This document shows, piece after piece, positions 33,489 to 42,255 of a stretch of DNA of 64,000 bases. Origin of the DNA: an uncultured Acetatifactor sp. (GTDB lineage: Bacteria; Bacillota; Clostridia; Lachnospirales; Lachnospiraceae); NCBI GenBank assembly GCA_910584375.1, contig CAJUAH010000014.1, positions 1-64,000 of the forward strand. The letters run 5' to 3'. The translations under genes were made by a program, and so were the position numbers. Every line of letters begins with the position of its first letter. The first letter of the stretch is position 1. The notes beneath the pieces are model-generated. The model worked only from the letters and a program-made list of their open reading frames with translations. It ran no database searches and had not been told where the DNA came from.

Positions 33489-35816
33489 ATGAAGAAAATG
33501 CGGACAATGATGAAAAGAATACTGGCGCTGGGGCTGGTTTCCCTGCTGTTGCTGGCGGGCTGCGGCCCCAGTGCCGGCGCGGGAGAGGACGGCGCAGCCG
33601 GGCAGTCCGGCGCGGCGGGGTCTGTCGGAGGCGGGCAGGAGGCGCCGGGAGACGGCGGCTTTGAGAAGACCATGGGACGCTATATGGAGTCTCCTGTGAC
33701 GCTGCCGGAGGGAGTGGAGTATGTAAAGGATATCTGTCTTAAAGATAACGCGCTGGAGTTTACCGCCATGGACGGCACGGTGTACCGTCTGGAGGAGCAG
33801 GGGCAGAGCTGGCAGGAGATAAGCCGGGCCCCGGAGGAATTGCAGTATCCGCTCAGCGCGTATACCATGGACTATTATCAGCGCAATCAGGCCGGAGATA
33901 TCCTGGCGGGATATATCCTATTTCCGCGGGATGAGGAGGGAAACGTCAACTATGACACTTTCTCTTATGTGCATGCCTTGTTTCTGGCGGACGGTACCCG
34001 CATTGCGGTGGATCTGTCCGAGCAGGAGTATATCTCTTCGGCGGCCTGCGACGGGAGCGGCACTTTTTATCTGGGAGGGCGCGACCGCATCTACCGCGTG
34101 AACGGCCAGGATGGCAGCCTGGAGGTGCTGACGGAGTTCGCGGATCGATGCGACTATCTGTCTGTCTGCGGAAAATATCTGGTCATCCAGGGAGAGACGC
34201 TGCAGTTTTATGATCTGGAAGAAAACCGGATGGCGGAGCAGGAACCGGTGCTTGAGGAGTTTTTAAAGGCATGGCTTGGGCAGTCGGGAGATATAGGCAG
34301 CAGGCCATATCTGCTGTCCGTGTCCGGCCAGGAGGACAACAGCCTGTATGTGCTGACCCGGGAGGGGCTTTATCGCCATGTGCTCTATGGCAGCACCATG
34401 GAACAGATCATCGACGGGTCACTCTGCAGCATGAGCGACAGGGCGCACAGCTTTGTCAATATGCTGCAGCTGGGAGAGACTTTTTATGTGCTTTACAACG
34501 ACCAACTGAAAAAGTATGTGTACGATCCCGGGGTGCCCACAGTGCCGGAGCATACCCTGCGGGTGTGGGGATTGCAGCTCAATGAGGATATACAGAGAGT
34601 GGTGGGCGCTTTTGCCCAGAGCCACCCGGATCTCTATGTGACTTACGAACATCCTCTGAGCGAGGATACGGGAATGACCCGGGAGGACGCCCTGAAAGTG
34701 CTGAGCACGGAGCTGGCTACCGGCAACGGCCCGGACGTGCTGCTGCTGGATGACCTGTCCTATGACACCTATGCGGAGAAGGGCGTGCTGGCCGACTTGA
34801 CGGCGACGCTGGACGGCACGGGGGAACGCTACATGGATGCGGTGCGGGCGTCCTATCGCAGAGGAGAGGGACAGTATGCCATGCCCATGTCGATGGCAGT
34901 GCCCGTGCTTATGGGCGCGGAGGATAAGATACAGGGCGTTTCTGATCTGGAGCAGCTTACGGAGCTGATCGAACAGTCCCGGGCGGCCCAGCCGGAAGGG
35001 ACGCTGCTGAGCTTTAACCGACCGGAAAACGCGCTGCAGCTTTTGGCTGTGGTCTCTATGGACGACTGGATGGATGAGAGCGGCGGTGTTGACAGCGAGG
35101 GAGTTAAAAATTTCCTGACGCTGGCCAAACGGATCTATGACGCCCAGGTCTCCGGGATGACGGTCAAAGAGATGGAGGGCATGGACCAGCTTGTGGGCTA
35201 TATAAACGGAAGGGAACAGATCTGGACGCAGGCAGGTTATCAGGTGGAAAACGCCCTGTATTTCCACCAGCCCTTCGCCATGGGCCTGCTGAACAGCAAT
35301 ATGTCCGTGATGGGCGACTACAATATGACTTCGGAGATCATGAGCATGCTGGGTATGACCATGGTTCCCCTGGCGGGAGAAAACGGATATATCGGCCGGG
35401 CGTACAATATACTGGCGGTGAATGAAGGCTCTGGGGTAAAAGAGCAGGCTCTGGAGTTTGTGGCCTATGCGCTGTCCAAACAGTTTGCCACCGAGAGCTA
35501 TATCGGAATGGGTTCCGTCAACTGGGATGTGCTGGAGGAGCAGATCCGCAGAAGTCAGGAGGACGGCATCAGCGCATTTATGAGTTTTGAGGATATCGAC
35601 GGCAAGCCGCAGGCAGTGGAAGTGGATAATCCCTCCCAGGAGGAGCTGGCGGCGCTGCGGCAGATCCTGGAGGCCTGCCAGGGCGTCAGCCAGTGCGACA
35701 GCCGGGTATATGACGCGGTGATCGAAACGGGGGCAAAGGCTCTTACCGGGGAGATCACGGTGGAGGACGCTGTGAAGGAGATTGAGAAAAAAGTGTCTCT
35801 GTATCTGGCCGAATAG
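33489..35816 (+). CDS. extracellular solute-binding lipoprotein with N-terminal propeller-like region
   Basis: Lipoprotein of 775 aa. The signal peptide ends in LLLLAGC, followed by a Gly/Ala-rich tether. Residues about 55-350 form a beta-rich region with repeated short strands (YRLEEQGQSWQEI, YLGGRDRIYRVNG), resembling a propeller. The C-terminal 420 residues are a family-1 solute-binding domain (LRVWGLQLNEDIQRVVGAFAQSHPDL, GNGPDVLLLDDLSYDTYAEKG). Such large binding proteins are about twice the usual length. SD gagaggag. It is the first gene of the importer operon read from 33411. The substrate is unknown, probably an oligosaccharide. Confidence 0.87.
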   Translation: MKKMRTMMKRILALGLVSLLLLAGCGPSAGAGEDGAAGQSGAAGSVGGGQEAPGDGGFEKTMGRYMESPVTLPEGVEYVKDICLKDNALEFTAMDGTVYRLEEQGQSWQEISRAPEELQYPLSAYTMDYYQRNQAGDILAGYILFPRDEEGNVNYDTFSYVHALFLADGTRIAVDLSEQEYISSAACDGSGTFYLGGRDRIYRVNGQDGSLEVLTEFADRCDYLSVCGKYLVIQGETLQFYDLEENRMAEQEPVLEEFLKAWLGQSGDIGSRPYLLSVSGQEDNSLYVLTREGLYRHVLYGSTMEQIIDGSLCSMSDRAHSFVNMLQLGETFYVLYNDQLKKYVYDPGVPTVPEHTLRVWGLQLNEDIQRVVGAFAQSHPDLYVTYEHPLSEDTGMTREDALKVLSTELATGNGPDVLLLDDLSYDTYAEKGVLADLTATLDGTGERYMDAVRASYRRGEGQYAMPMSMAVPVLMGAEDKIQGVSDLEQLTELIEQSRAAQPEGTLLSFNRPENALQLLAVVSMDDWMDESGGVDSEGVKNFLTLAKRIYDAQVSGMTVKEMEGMDQLVGYINGREQIWTQAGYQVENALYFHQPFAMGLLNSNMSVMGDYNMTSEIMSMLGMTMVPLAGENGYIGRAYNILAVNEGSGVKEQALEFVAYALSKQFATESYIGMGSVNWDVLEEQIRRSQEDGISAFMSFEDIDGKPQAVEVDNPSQEELAALRQILEACQGVSQCDSRVYDAVIETGAKALTGEITVEDAVKEIEKKVSLYLAE

Positions 35817-35825
35817 GAGATCGGT

Positions 35826-36680
35826 ATGAAGAAGATTGCAAAAAGATCTGTAAGGCGGGGCGGGAGCCGGGGACTGTGGTTCCTGGCTCCCAGCCTGTTG
35901 GGGGTGGGCTATCTGGTGCTGCTCCCCACGGGGGATGTGCTGCGGCGTTCCTTTGCCACTGCCCTGTCCGGCCAGTGGGCGGGGCTGGACAATTACCGCA
36001 GGGTGCTGGAAAACGAGGCGTTTCGGCTGGCGGTGACAAATACGCTGCGGTTCCTGGCGCTGAGTCTGCCGCTGCTGCTCTTCCTGGGGCTGCTGCTGGC
36101 GCTGGTGATCTGCCGGGTTCCCCGGCTGGAGCATTTCAAAGCCATGTACCTGCTGCCCATGGCAATCCCGGCGGCAACGGTGGTATTGGTGTGGAGGCTG
36201 GTTTTTTCCCGGCAGGGCTTTCTCAACGCCTGGCTGGGAACCCATGTGGATTTTATGGGGGAGAGTTCTTCCCTGGCGATCCTGGTGGGCAGTTATATAT
36301 GGAAGAATCTGGGGTATACGATGGTGCTGTGGCTGGCGGGGCTGAAAGCCATACCCGCGGAGCAGACGGAGGCGGCCAGAGTGGACGGGGCGGGGCGGAT
36401 ACGGTGCTTTTTTCAGATCACTCTGCCCAATTTAAAGGGCAGCGCCTACACGATCACGGTGCTGTCCCTGCTCAATGCCTTCAAGTCTTTCCGGGAGGCG
36501 TATCTGGTCAGCGGCGCTTATCCCCAGCAGGATATCTACCTGTTGCAGCATCTGTTCCAGAACTGGTATACCAAGCTGGACATGGATAAGCTGGCGGCGG
36601 GAGCGGTACTTATGGCGCTGGTGCTGGGGGCGCTGTCCCTGTTGCTGCAAAGGTTATGGAACACGACGGACGCTCTGTGA
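35826..36680 (+). CDS. sugar ABC transporter permease, MalF type
   Basis: Membrane subunit of 284 aa with six helices and the EAA loop TEAARVDGAGRIRCFFQITLPNL. It starts 9 bp after the binding-protein stop. It pairs with the MalG-type permease at 36768. No cognate ATPase is encoded in the operon. Confidence 0.92.
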   Translation: MKKIAKRSVRRGGSRGLWFLAPSLLGVGYLVLLPTGDVLRRSFATALSGQWAGLDNYRRVLENEAFRLAVTNTLRFLALSLPLLLFLGLLLALVICRVPRLEHFKAMYLLPMAIPAATVVLVWRLVFSRQGFLNAWLGTHVDFMGESSSLAILVGSYIWKNLGYTMVLWLAGLKAIPAEQTEAARVDGAGRIRCFFQITLPNLKGSAYTITVLSLLNAFKSFREAYLVSGAYPQQDIYLLQHLFQNWYTKLDMDKLAAGAVLMALVLGALSLLLQRLWNTTDAL

Positions 36681-36767
36681 CGGGCCGTTTCCACAGACGG
36701 TCAATCAGGCATGTCGCGCAGGACAATTGACAGATGAGATATTGCGGATAAAGTTGGGGGTAGATCC

Positions 36768-37619
36768 ATGAAGAAAAAAATAGTGAACTGGATGGCGGCA
36801 GGTATATTCCTGGCCCTGGGCGCCGCCATATGTCTGCCGGTGCTGATGCTGGTCAGCGGGTCCCTGGCGGACGGACAGGAGTGGATGCAGCGGACGGCGG
36901 GCTATCTGCATGACACCCAGGAGTATATCGGATGGCGCTGGATACCGGACTATCCCACGGTGGAGCATTACCAGCGGTTGCTGTTTTACTCTCCGGCCTT
37001 TTTCCGGCTGTTCTGGAACTCGCTGGGCATGACGGGAGGGATCCTGCTGGGGCAGTTGGTTATAGCCGTGCCTGCGGCCTGGGCCTTCGCCGTGTATCGG
37101 TTCCGGGGGAAAAACTTGCTGTTTTCCCTGTATGTAATCCTGATGCTGCTGCCCTTTCAGGTGACGATGCTGTCCAAGTATCTGGTGCTGCAGCAGGCGG
37201 GGATGATTAACACCCGGTGGGCGGTGGTGCTGCCCGCCATATTTTCCACTTTTCCCGTGTTTTTGATCTATCGGAGTTTTGCGGGGATTCCGGCAGAGCT
37301 GTTGGAAGCGGCCCGGGTAGACGGAGCCGGGGAACTGCAGAGCTTTGTCCGGGTGGGACTGCCGGTGGCCCAGGGCGGGATTCTGGCGGCTATGATCCTG
37401 AGTTTCCTGGAGAGCTGGAACATGATGGAGGAGCCGCTCACTTTTTTACAGGACAAATCTCTGTGGCCTCTGTCCCTGTATCTGCCGGAGATCGCCATGG
37501 ACCAGGCGGGCTATGCCTGCGGGGCCAGCGTGATCACGCTGACGGTGTCCCTGTTCGTGTTCGCCATATTTCATGACGCGCTGGAGCAGGGGATCATTAC
37601 GTCGGGGCTGAAGGCGTAA
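36768..37619 (+). CDS. sugar ABC transporter permease, MalG type
   Basis: Second membrane subunit, 283 aa, with six helices and EAA loop LLEAARVDGAGELQSFVRVGLPV. It lies 87 bp after the MalF-type gene. Its TAA stop lies at the outer edge of the inverted repeat of the element at 37619-37772. Confidence 0.92.
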   Translation: MKKKIVNWMAAGIFLALGAAICLPVLMLVSGSLADGQEWMQRTAGYLHDTQEYIGWRWIPDYPTVEHYQRLLFYSPAFFRLFWNSLGMTGGILLGQLVIAVPAAWAFAVYRFRGKNLLFSLYVILMLLPFQVTMLSKYLVLQQAGMINTRWAVVLPAIFSTFPVFLIYRSFAGIPAELLEAARVDGAGELQSFVRVGLPVAQGGILAAMILSFLESWNMMEEPLTFLQDKSLWPLSLYLPEIAMDQAGYACGASVITLTVSLFVFAIFHDALEQGIITSGLKA

Positions 37620-37772
37620 GGAACTGTCCGAAAATAACTTGTGCAGATGACGCAGGATAAGTTCGTACAGGCAAGGCGGAAGAGGGAGGCATCGGGGTAC
37701 GCTGACTGATGACAACGCAGACTGTGCGGATTTAGACAAGTCAAATGCACAAGTTATTAATGGACAGTTCCT
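37619..37772. mobile_element. MITE-like element with about 33-bp terminal inverted repeats
   Basis: The left end AGGAACTGTCC...ATAACTTGTGCA (from 37619) is mirrored by TGCACAAGTTAT...GGACAGTTCCT (to 37772), 154 bp in all. About 33 bp at each end pair with only a few mismatches. There is no reading frame inside. Size and structure fit a miniature inverted-repeat transposable element. It separates the importer operon from the adaptor gene. Confidence 0.8.
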
Positions 37773-37853
37773 AACTGCGGAAAATTGCTTCGCAGGGGAG
37801 AGTTTAAGGAGAGATTGGAAGAGTTTGGCATGAAGATATAAGGAGCGGAGAAG

Positions 37854-39350
37854 ATGGATAGAAAGAGAAAAGCAGTGGTGGTGGGATTTATCCTGTTTTT
37901 GGCAGTGATGGGCATATGCAGCCTGGTGACAAAGGGCATCTATATGGCCAGGCTTCCCCGGGTGACCACCACCGTCCCCAGGGAGATGTGCCTGTACCAC
38001 GAGGTGTCCGCCGCGGGGGCGGTGGAGACGGGGCAGGAGTACGGTATTTATGCTCCGTCCGGGTTGCGGATAGCGGCGATCGGCGTGCAGAAGGGGGAGG
38101 CTTTCTCGGAGGGGGACGGATTGCTGCAGCTGGATGTGGAAGATCTGGAGCGCATCATAAAAGAAAAAGATCTGGAGTACCAGAAACTGGCCTGCCAACA
38201 GCGGGAGGCGGAGAGCCAGGGCGCGCTGGGCAGTCAAAGCAGCGCAAGGACGCTGACCCGCGCCCAGCAGGATTGGGAGACAGAGCAGCGGGACGGAGCG
38301 GTGCTGCTCAGCCGGGTCAGGGAAGACCATGCCCGCGCCCGGGCGGCCCGGGATCAGACCGGGAGGGAATTGGATCAGGCCCGCAGGGATCTGGAACAGC
38401 ATAAGAAAGAGACGGTGCACGGCGGGCAGCAGGGGAACGGCGCGGACACTGTCAGCGGCGGAGACAACACACAGCCTTCCGCACCCGGCAGCTGCCAGCG
38501 GTGCGGGGAACTGGAGGATGCCATCGCGCGTCTGGAGGCTCAGGCGAGCCAGCAGGATCAGGCGGTAATCCAGGCGGCGCAGGCAGCGGAGGATACCGAA
38601 TTGTCCATCGGGAACCGTCTTGTGGCGGCCTGGCGCGGCGTGGAGGACGCCTGGGCGGCGTCCCAGAGTAGCGACTATCAGGCGGCGGCAGACCTGGCCA
38701 GGCTGGAACAGGACTATCTGGAGAGCGAGATCCGGGAACTGCGGGAGCTGGTGGAGGCGGAGGGCTGGATCCGTGCCCGGGAGAGCGGGAAGGTGACGCG
38801 GCTGTGCGTGGGCGTGGGCGAGCGGACTCCCGATACGGCGCAGCTGCTCTACACGCCAGACGACGGCCTGCGGCAGCTCTGGGCACAGCTTACCAAAGAA
38901 CAGGCCAAATATGTGTCTGTGGGCACGAGGATGCAGTTGGATTATGAGACCGTCAGCAGCGGAAAACGCAGCCAGGAAGGGATCGTCAGTTATCTGGAGT
39001 CCCAGCCCGACGGCAGTCTGCGGATCCTGTTGGACGTGACAGATATGGGGATGGATCTGGGGCAGCAGGTGGCGCTGAAAAGTACCTGGCAGTCGGAGAA
39101 TTTTGATATGGTGGTGCCTCTGTCCGCTCTGCACAGAGACGGGAACAACAGCAGCTTTGTCTACACCCTGCGGCAGGAGAACGGCATCCTGGGCGTGGAA
39201 TGGCATGTGACGGCGCTGTATGTGGATGTGGCGGATCAGAACGATCGCTACGCCGCCATCCGGTCGGCTGGCCTGTCCCCGGATACGGCCATCATCCTGA
39301 CCTCCACGGCGGATCTGAAGGAGAATCAGGTGGTGCGGGTGGTGGAATAG
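37854..39350 (+). CDS. HlyD-family membrane fusion (adaptor) protein
   Basis: Adaptor-like protein of 498 aa. It has an N-terminal membrane anchor (about 6-28) and a short barrel/lipoyl segment (YGIYAPSGLRIAAIGVQKGEAFSEGD). A long polar coiled coil (about 100-290) is interrupted by a loop with CQRCGE, then the second lipoyl half (EAEGWIRARESGKVTRLCVGVGE) and a beta domain to the end. In Gram-positives such adaptors work with ABC exporters, but no exporter gene is adjacent. SD aaggagcggag. The last 59 bp overlap the convergent TetR gene. Confidence 0.82.
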   Translation: MDRKRKAVVVGFILFLAVMGICSLVTKGIYMARLPRVTTTVPREMCLYHEVSAAGAVETGQEYGIYAPSGLRIAAIGVQKGEAFSEGDGLLQLDVEDLERIIKEKDLEYQKLACQQREAESQGALGSQSSARTLTRAQQDWETEQRDGAVLLSRVREDHARARAARDQTGRELDQARRDLEQHKKETVHGGQQGNGADTVSGGDNTQPSAPGSCQRCGELEDAIARLEAQASQQDQAVIQAAQAAEDTELSIGNRLVAAWRGVEDAWAASQSSDYQAAADLARLEQDYLESEIRELRELVEAEGWIRARESGKVTRLCVGVGERTPDTAQLLYTPDDGLRQLWAQLTKEQAKYVSVGTRMQLDYETVSSGKRSQEGIVSYLESQPDGSLRILLDVTDMGMDLGQQVALKSTWQSENFDMVVPLSALHRDGNNSSFVYTLRQENGILGVEWHVTALYVDVADQNDRYAAIRSAGLSPDTAIILTSTADLKENQVVRVVE

Positions 39351-39891
39351 AAGCGGATCCGGATGCTGCCGTTTTCAAATAGCCAGCCAGTTCGGCCGCT
39401 GTTTCCCGCATCCCGCGCCTGAGCCAGACCTCAATCCAACCATACAGAAAGAATGCCACATAAGCGGAAGAATAGGCGGAAACCACATCCTGCTCCGGAT
39501 TAAAACCGCACAGATCCAGGAGGATGTCTTTTAGAAGATAGGTCAATCCTCTTTTGTAGAGCAGACCGTAAAAATCCCGGTTTCCTTCAAGGTGGGAGAA
39601 CACTTGATAGACCACTCTATCCAGAGGGAGCCCGGGATTTTTAGCCAGTTCGTCCATCCACCCGTGAAAAAGGAACGTAATATGTGCTTTGAGAATATCT
39701 TCTTTGGTCTCAAAATTGCGGTAAAAGGACGTCCGTCCCACACCGGCCGCGTCACACAGTTCGCTGATGGAGATCTCGTTGAGCGGCTTATCCGCCAACA
39801 GGGCCAACAGCGAATCCGTAAGATGCTCCAGCACATAGGCGTTGCGGTTCTTATTGCTAAACGGTGAAACACTTTTCTCTCTTTGTTCCAT
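39292..39891 (-). CDS. TetR/AcrR family transcriptional regulator
   Basis: Repressor of 199 aa with an N-terminal helix-turn-helix (LTDSLLALLADKPLNEISISELCDAAGVGRTSFYRNFETKEDIL) and a helical ligand domain. The ATG at 39891 has gggag about 9 bp upstream; ATGs further up lie in the promoter. Its proline-rich C-terminal end (PPPAPPDSPSDPPWRSG) runs 59 bp into the convergent adaptor gene and may be a shifted or extended tail. It controls, by position, the divergent peptide/hydrolase pair and itself. Confidence 0.9.
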   Translation of the reverse strand: MEQREKSVSPFSNKNRNAYVLEHLTDSLLALLADKPLNEISISELCDAAGVGRTSFYRNFETKEDILKAHITFLFHGWMDELAKNPGLPLDRVVYQVFSHLEGNRDFYGLLYKRGLTYLLKDILLDLCGFNPEQDVVSAYSSAYVAFFLYGWIEVWLRRGMRETAAELAGYLKTAASGSASIPPPAPPDSPSDPPWRSG

Positions 39892-39905
39892 TTTCCCTAC
39901 TCCCA

Positions 39906-39986
39906 TTGACAAATACATCCGTTGCTGATACATTTGTATTGATGTTACACATGTATCAATATAACATGTGAAAATCATTCTGTCAA
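39906..39986. promoter_or_regulatory. overlapping divergent promoters with TetR-type operator
   Basis: Rightward: TTGACA (39906-39911), 17 bp, TACATT (39929-39934). Leftward, read on the - strand: TTGACA (39986-39981), 17 bp, TATATT (39963-39958). Between and across them lie the inverted repeat TGATACA (39926-39932)/TGTATCA (39952-39958) and the palindrome TACATTTGTA (39929-39938). A TetR dimer here would block both directions. Confidence 0.7.
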
Positions 39987-40001
39987 GGGAGGATATGGGA
40001 G

Positions 40002-40136
40002 ATGACATTAACGCACAGACGCATTCTTATTTTACTGCTAGTCGTTATGATCGCCGCCGTTTTGGGGAGGTTAGCGGTGCGGGCCACGATGAACCTGCTG
40101 CTGGGCGGCACGCTGTTTGGAGGGAATTTTTTATGA
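40002..40136 (+). CDS. 44-residue single-pass membrane peptide
   Basis: Short frame starting ATG ACA TTA ACG. It codes MTLTHRRILILLLVVMIAAV, then a basic/polar linker and a second mildly hydrophobic end. SD AAGGGAGG at 39985-39992 gives 9-bp spacing to this ATG, whereas the ATG at 39995 in the hydrolase frame is only 2 bp away. The stop TGA overlaps the hydrolase ATG (ATGA at 40133-40136), the mark of translational coupling. One basic N-terminus plus one hydrophobic helix predicts a small inner-membrane protein. The function is unknown; it may assist or anchor the hydrolase, or be mainly a coupling leader. Confidence 0.7.
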   Translation: MTLTHRRILILLLVVMIAAVLGRLAVRATMNLLLGGTLFGGNFL

Positions 40137-41182
40137 GCGGATTTACTGTGAGCGGATCTTCTACGGATAATCAGAAAACAGGTAAAAAGAAAACGGGAGG
40201 ACGGGTGATGTGGGGATTTATTTATGTGGGGGCTTTTATAACGGCGTTTACGGTTTCCGCTATCCTGAAGATGAAAGTAGACCCGTTTGCGGGGAAATAC
40301 ACGGTTCACTGGGACAGCTCCGTGGGAACGGTCTATACGGATCTTTCCTATGGGGACGGCGAGGCTAACAAGTTTGATCTCTATGTGCCCGCGGACAGCG
40401 GCAGGGAGAGTTACGGGCTGGTGGTTTATCTTCATCCGGGAGGGTTCACCAGCGGCGACAAGAGCGGCGATCAGGAGATGCTGGCGTGGCTTTGCGCCAA
40501 AGGCTATGTGGCGGCGGGCATCAATTACACCCTGTTCAGCGAGGAAAATCCTCAGGCCAATGTCTATACCCAGTCTGTGGAGATCAGGGACAGCATTCCC
40601 TTTGTGATCGCCGAGGCGGAAAAATTGGGATACCCCATTGACAAAATGGCGGTGGCAGGCGGTTCGGCAGGCCATGCGCTCGCCATGCTGTACGCGTATC
40701 GGGACGCCGATATATCGCCTGTTCCGGTGAAAATGGTCTTCGGCGCAGTGGGGCCGTCCTGCTTTTACCTGGAGGACTGGATCAACATGGGGGCCGATCC
40801 CGAACATCCGAATCCGGTGGATCCCAATACGGATTACAGCGGTATAGCGGGTCTGTTTTCCGTTATGGCCGGGAAGGAGATCACGGCGGATATGTTTGCT
40901 ACGGGCGCTTATCTGGAACAGGTGAAAGATATCTCCGCGGCTATGTGGATCGACGAGGATTCCGTGCCCACCGTGTGCGCTTATGGCGCGTGGGACAGGG
41001 TGCAGGCGTTTGGCGCCTCCAGGCGGCTGGAGGCGGCGCTGACGGAAAATAATGTTCCTCACGAATACATTGTGTTTCCCCATTCCGGGCATGGTTTGCA
41101 GAACGACAACCGACTGTATGGGAGCTATATGGACAAAGTGGAGGAATATTTGGAGATTTATATGCCGATAGACAGGAAGTAG
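40133..41182 (+). CDS. membrane-anchored alpha/beta hydrolase (esterase/lipase-like)
   Basis: Protein of 349 aa with an N-terminal cytoplasmic basic stretch, one transmembrane helix (about 26-45, GFIYVGAFITAFTVSAIL) and an outside alpha/beta-hydrolase domain. The oxyanion region is YLHPGGFTSGDKSG, the nucleophile elbow VAGGSAGHALAM (Ser), and the catalytic His lies in FPHSGHGL. This is the BD-FAE/carboxylesterase type. SD ggaggg lies 8 bp upstream of ATG 40133, and it is coupled to the upstream peptide. The substrate is not predictable. Confidence 0.85.
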   Translation: MSGFTVSGSSTDNQKTGKKKTGGRVMWGFIYVGAFITAFTVSAILKMKVDPFAGKYTVHWDSSVGTVYTDLSYGDGEANKFDLYVPADSGRESYGLVVYLHPGGFTSGDKSGDQEMLAWLCAKGYVAAGINYTLFSEENPQANVYTQSVEIRDSIPFVIAEAEKLGYPIDKMAVAGGSAGHALAMLYAYRDADISPVPVKMVFGAVGPSCFYLEDWINMGADPEHPNPVDPNTDYSGIAGLFSVMAGKEITADMFATGAYLEQVKDISAAMWIDEDSVPTVCAYGAWDRVQAFGASRRLEAALTENNVPHEYIVFPHSGHGLQNDNRLYGSYMDKVEEYLEIYMPIDRK

Positions 41183-41204
41183 AGCGCTTATGGCTCTACT
41201 TCTT
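41176..41204. terminator. bidirectional hairpin covering the hydrolase stop codon and reaching the toxin stop codon
   Basis: GAAGTAGAGC (41176-41185) and GCTCTACTTC (41193-41202) form a perfect 10-bp stem. It contains the hydrolase stop at 41180-41182, and its loop abuts the vapC-like stop at 41188. T-rich sequence follows in the + direction. Confidence 0.7.
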
Positions 41205-41586
41205 CAGCATCTAGAAACTGCGTTGCAGTCATGCACTTGGGATGTTCCATATTCAGGCATAAAAAATCTTTGTCGCCCGTTAATATAATATCCACATTAT
41301 AAAGTATGGCAGAGTTTAAAATGGGTTGATCTTTTGTATCTCGTATCAGCTTTTGTGCGTTAGGCACAGCAGGGATCAATTCAAAAGGTAACTCTGCCAG
41401 TAATACTTCTGCATCAGGCAGAGTCTGCGGAGCCTTTCTGCTTAGGACTTCTCTAAGTTCTGCCAAATTTTGATCGCATAAGACCATCTCATGATTTTCT
41501 GCAATATATACCAAGGCTTTTGTCGGTTTTGAACAGGGAAATAAAACGGCAGAAATCAGAATGTTGGTATCCACAAGTATCTTCAT
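41188..41586 (-). CDS. PIN-domain toxin of a VapBC-like pair
   Basis: Putative ribonuclease toxin, 132 aa from ATG 41586 (SD aaagga at the right distance; ATG 41592 is too close to it). The four acidic positions of the PIN active site can be seen: VDTNILISA, a Glu in LAELREVL, DTKDQPILNSA and LTGDKDFL. It belongs to the COG1569-type PIN group. It follows the AbrB-type antitoxin with 2 bp between them, the standard order. Confidence 0.87.
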   Translation of the reverse strand: MKILVDTNILISAVLFPCSKPTKALVYIAENHEMVLCDQNLAELREVLSRKAPQTLPDAEVLLAELPFELIPAVPNAQKLIRDTKDQPILNSAILYNVDIILTGDKDFLCLNMEHPKCMTATQFLDAEEVEP

Positions 41587-41588
41587 TA

Positions 41589-41864
41589 TCATTCCTTTCC
41601 TGTATCGCTTTGCAAAGTGTTTTTGCGTATTTCGTCAACTAATGCCTGTACATCCTCTTCATTATATACTCCCATCTGCTCGGCCACGCCCGCAAATGCT
41701 TTCTGAGCTTTGTAAATCGCCTGTGAAGAGGCGTTGTTGATTACGACTTCACCGTTTGGATTCTGAAAAAATAAAATTTTGTCGCCAGATTTTAGGTCAA
41801 GCAGACGGCGGATCTCGACGGGTACAGTAATTTGACCATTGGCGGAGATTTTTGCTAAGTTCAT
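41589..41864 (-). CDS. AbrB/SpoVT-type antitoxin of the VapBC-like pair
   Basis: Antitoxin of 91 aa with an N-terminal swapped-hairpin DNA-binding domain (AKISANGQITVPVEIRRLLD, GDKILFFQNPNGEVVI) and an acidic helical tail that should bind and neutralise the PIN toxin. SD aggaagga. It probably represses its own promoter: a TATAAT on the - strand (41963-41958) lies between TACTTTCC and GGGAAAGTA half-sites (41944-41983). Confidence 0.88.
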   Translation of the reverse strand: MNLAKISANGQITVPVEIRRLLDLKSGDKILFFQNPNGEVVINNASSQAIYKAQKAFAGVAEQMGVYNEEDVQALVDEIRKNTLQSDTGKE

Positions 41865-42255
41865 GTAAATCCTTCCTTTCTTATAATGGTGCTATCCGGT
41901 ATAGGTAAATATGCAGAAAGTTTGGAATTTAGAGATAGCTTTTTACTTTCCATTTCTATTATATCGCTAATAAAGGGAAAGTAAATGTATTTTAAAAATT
42001 TAATAAATTGCAGAGGGAGTTTAAAAGGGGTAATGTTGACATTGACGTATAAAAATAGTATGATACATTACAAGATGGAGAAGAGTCTTCACACAGAACA
42101 GAGGTAAGAATTTCAGTTGCCATTTAGTTTCTCAGGCCAGGATATCAATATCAGTCGCTTAAAACAGATTATGCTGGCAAGTCAATTGATGAAAAATTTT
42201 TAGTCTATACCACATCGTATATTGTTTCAACAAATGAAAGGCAGGAACAAGCGTG
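41865..42255. other. intergenic region: antitoxin promoter and a strong + strand promoter
   Basis: Contains the - strand TATAAT (41963-41958), with the ACTTTCC/GGAAAGT inverted half-sites, for the toxin pair. On the + strand TTGACA (42036-42041), 17 bp, TATGAT (42059-42064) is a near-consensus promoter for the downstream remnant. From about 42071 to 42250 no gene is recognised. A stretch at 42115-42206 reads about 30 codons without a stop but has no start or ribosome binding site and looks like debris. Confidence 0.55.

Noticed and set aside
42115..42206. About 30 sense codons upstream of the DUF1016 gene, read as a possible small gene
   Set aside because: No start codon with a ribosome binding site and no recognisable protein; more likely leftover sequence.
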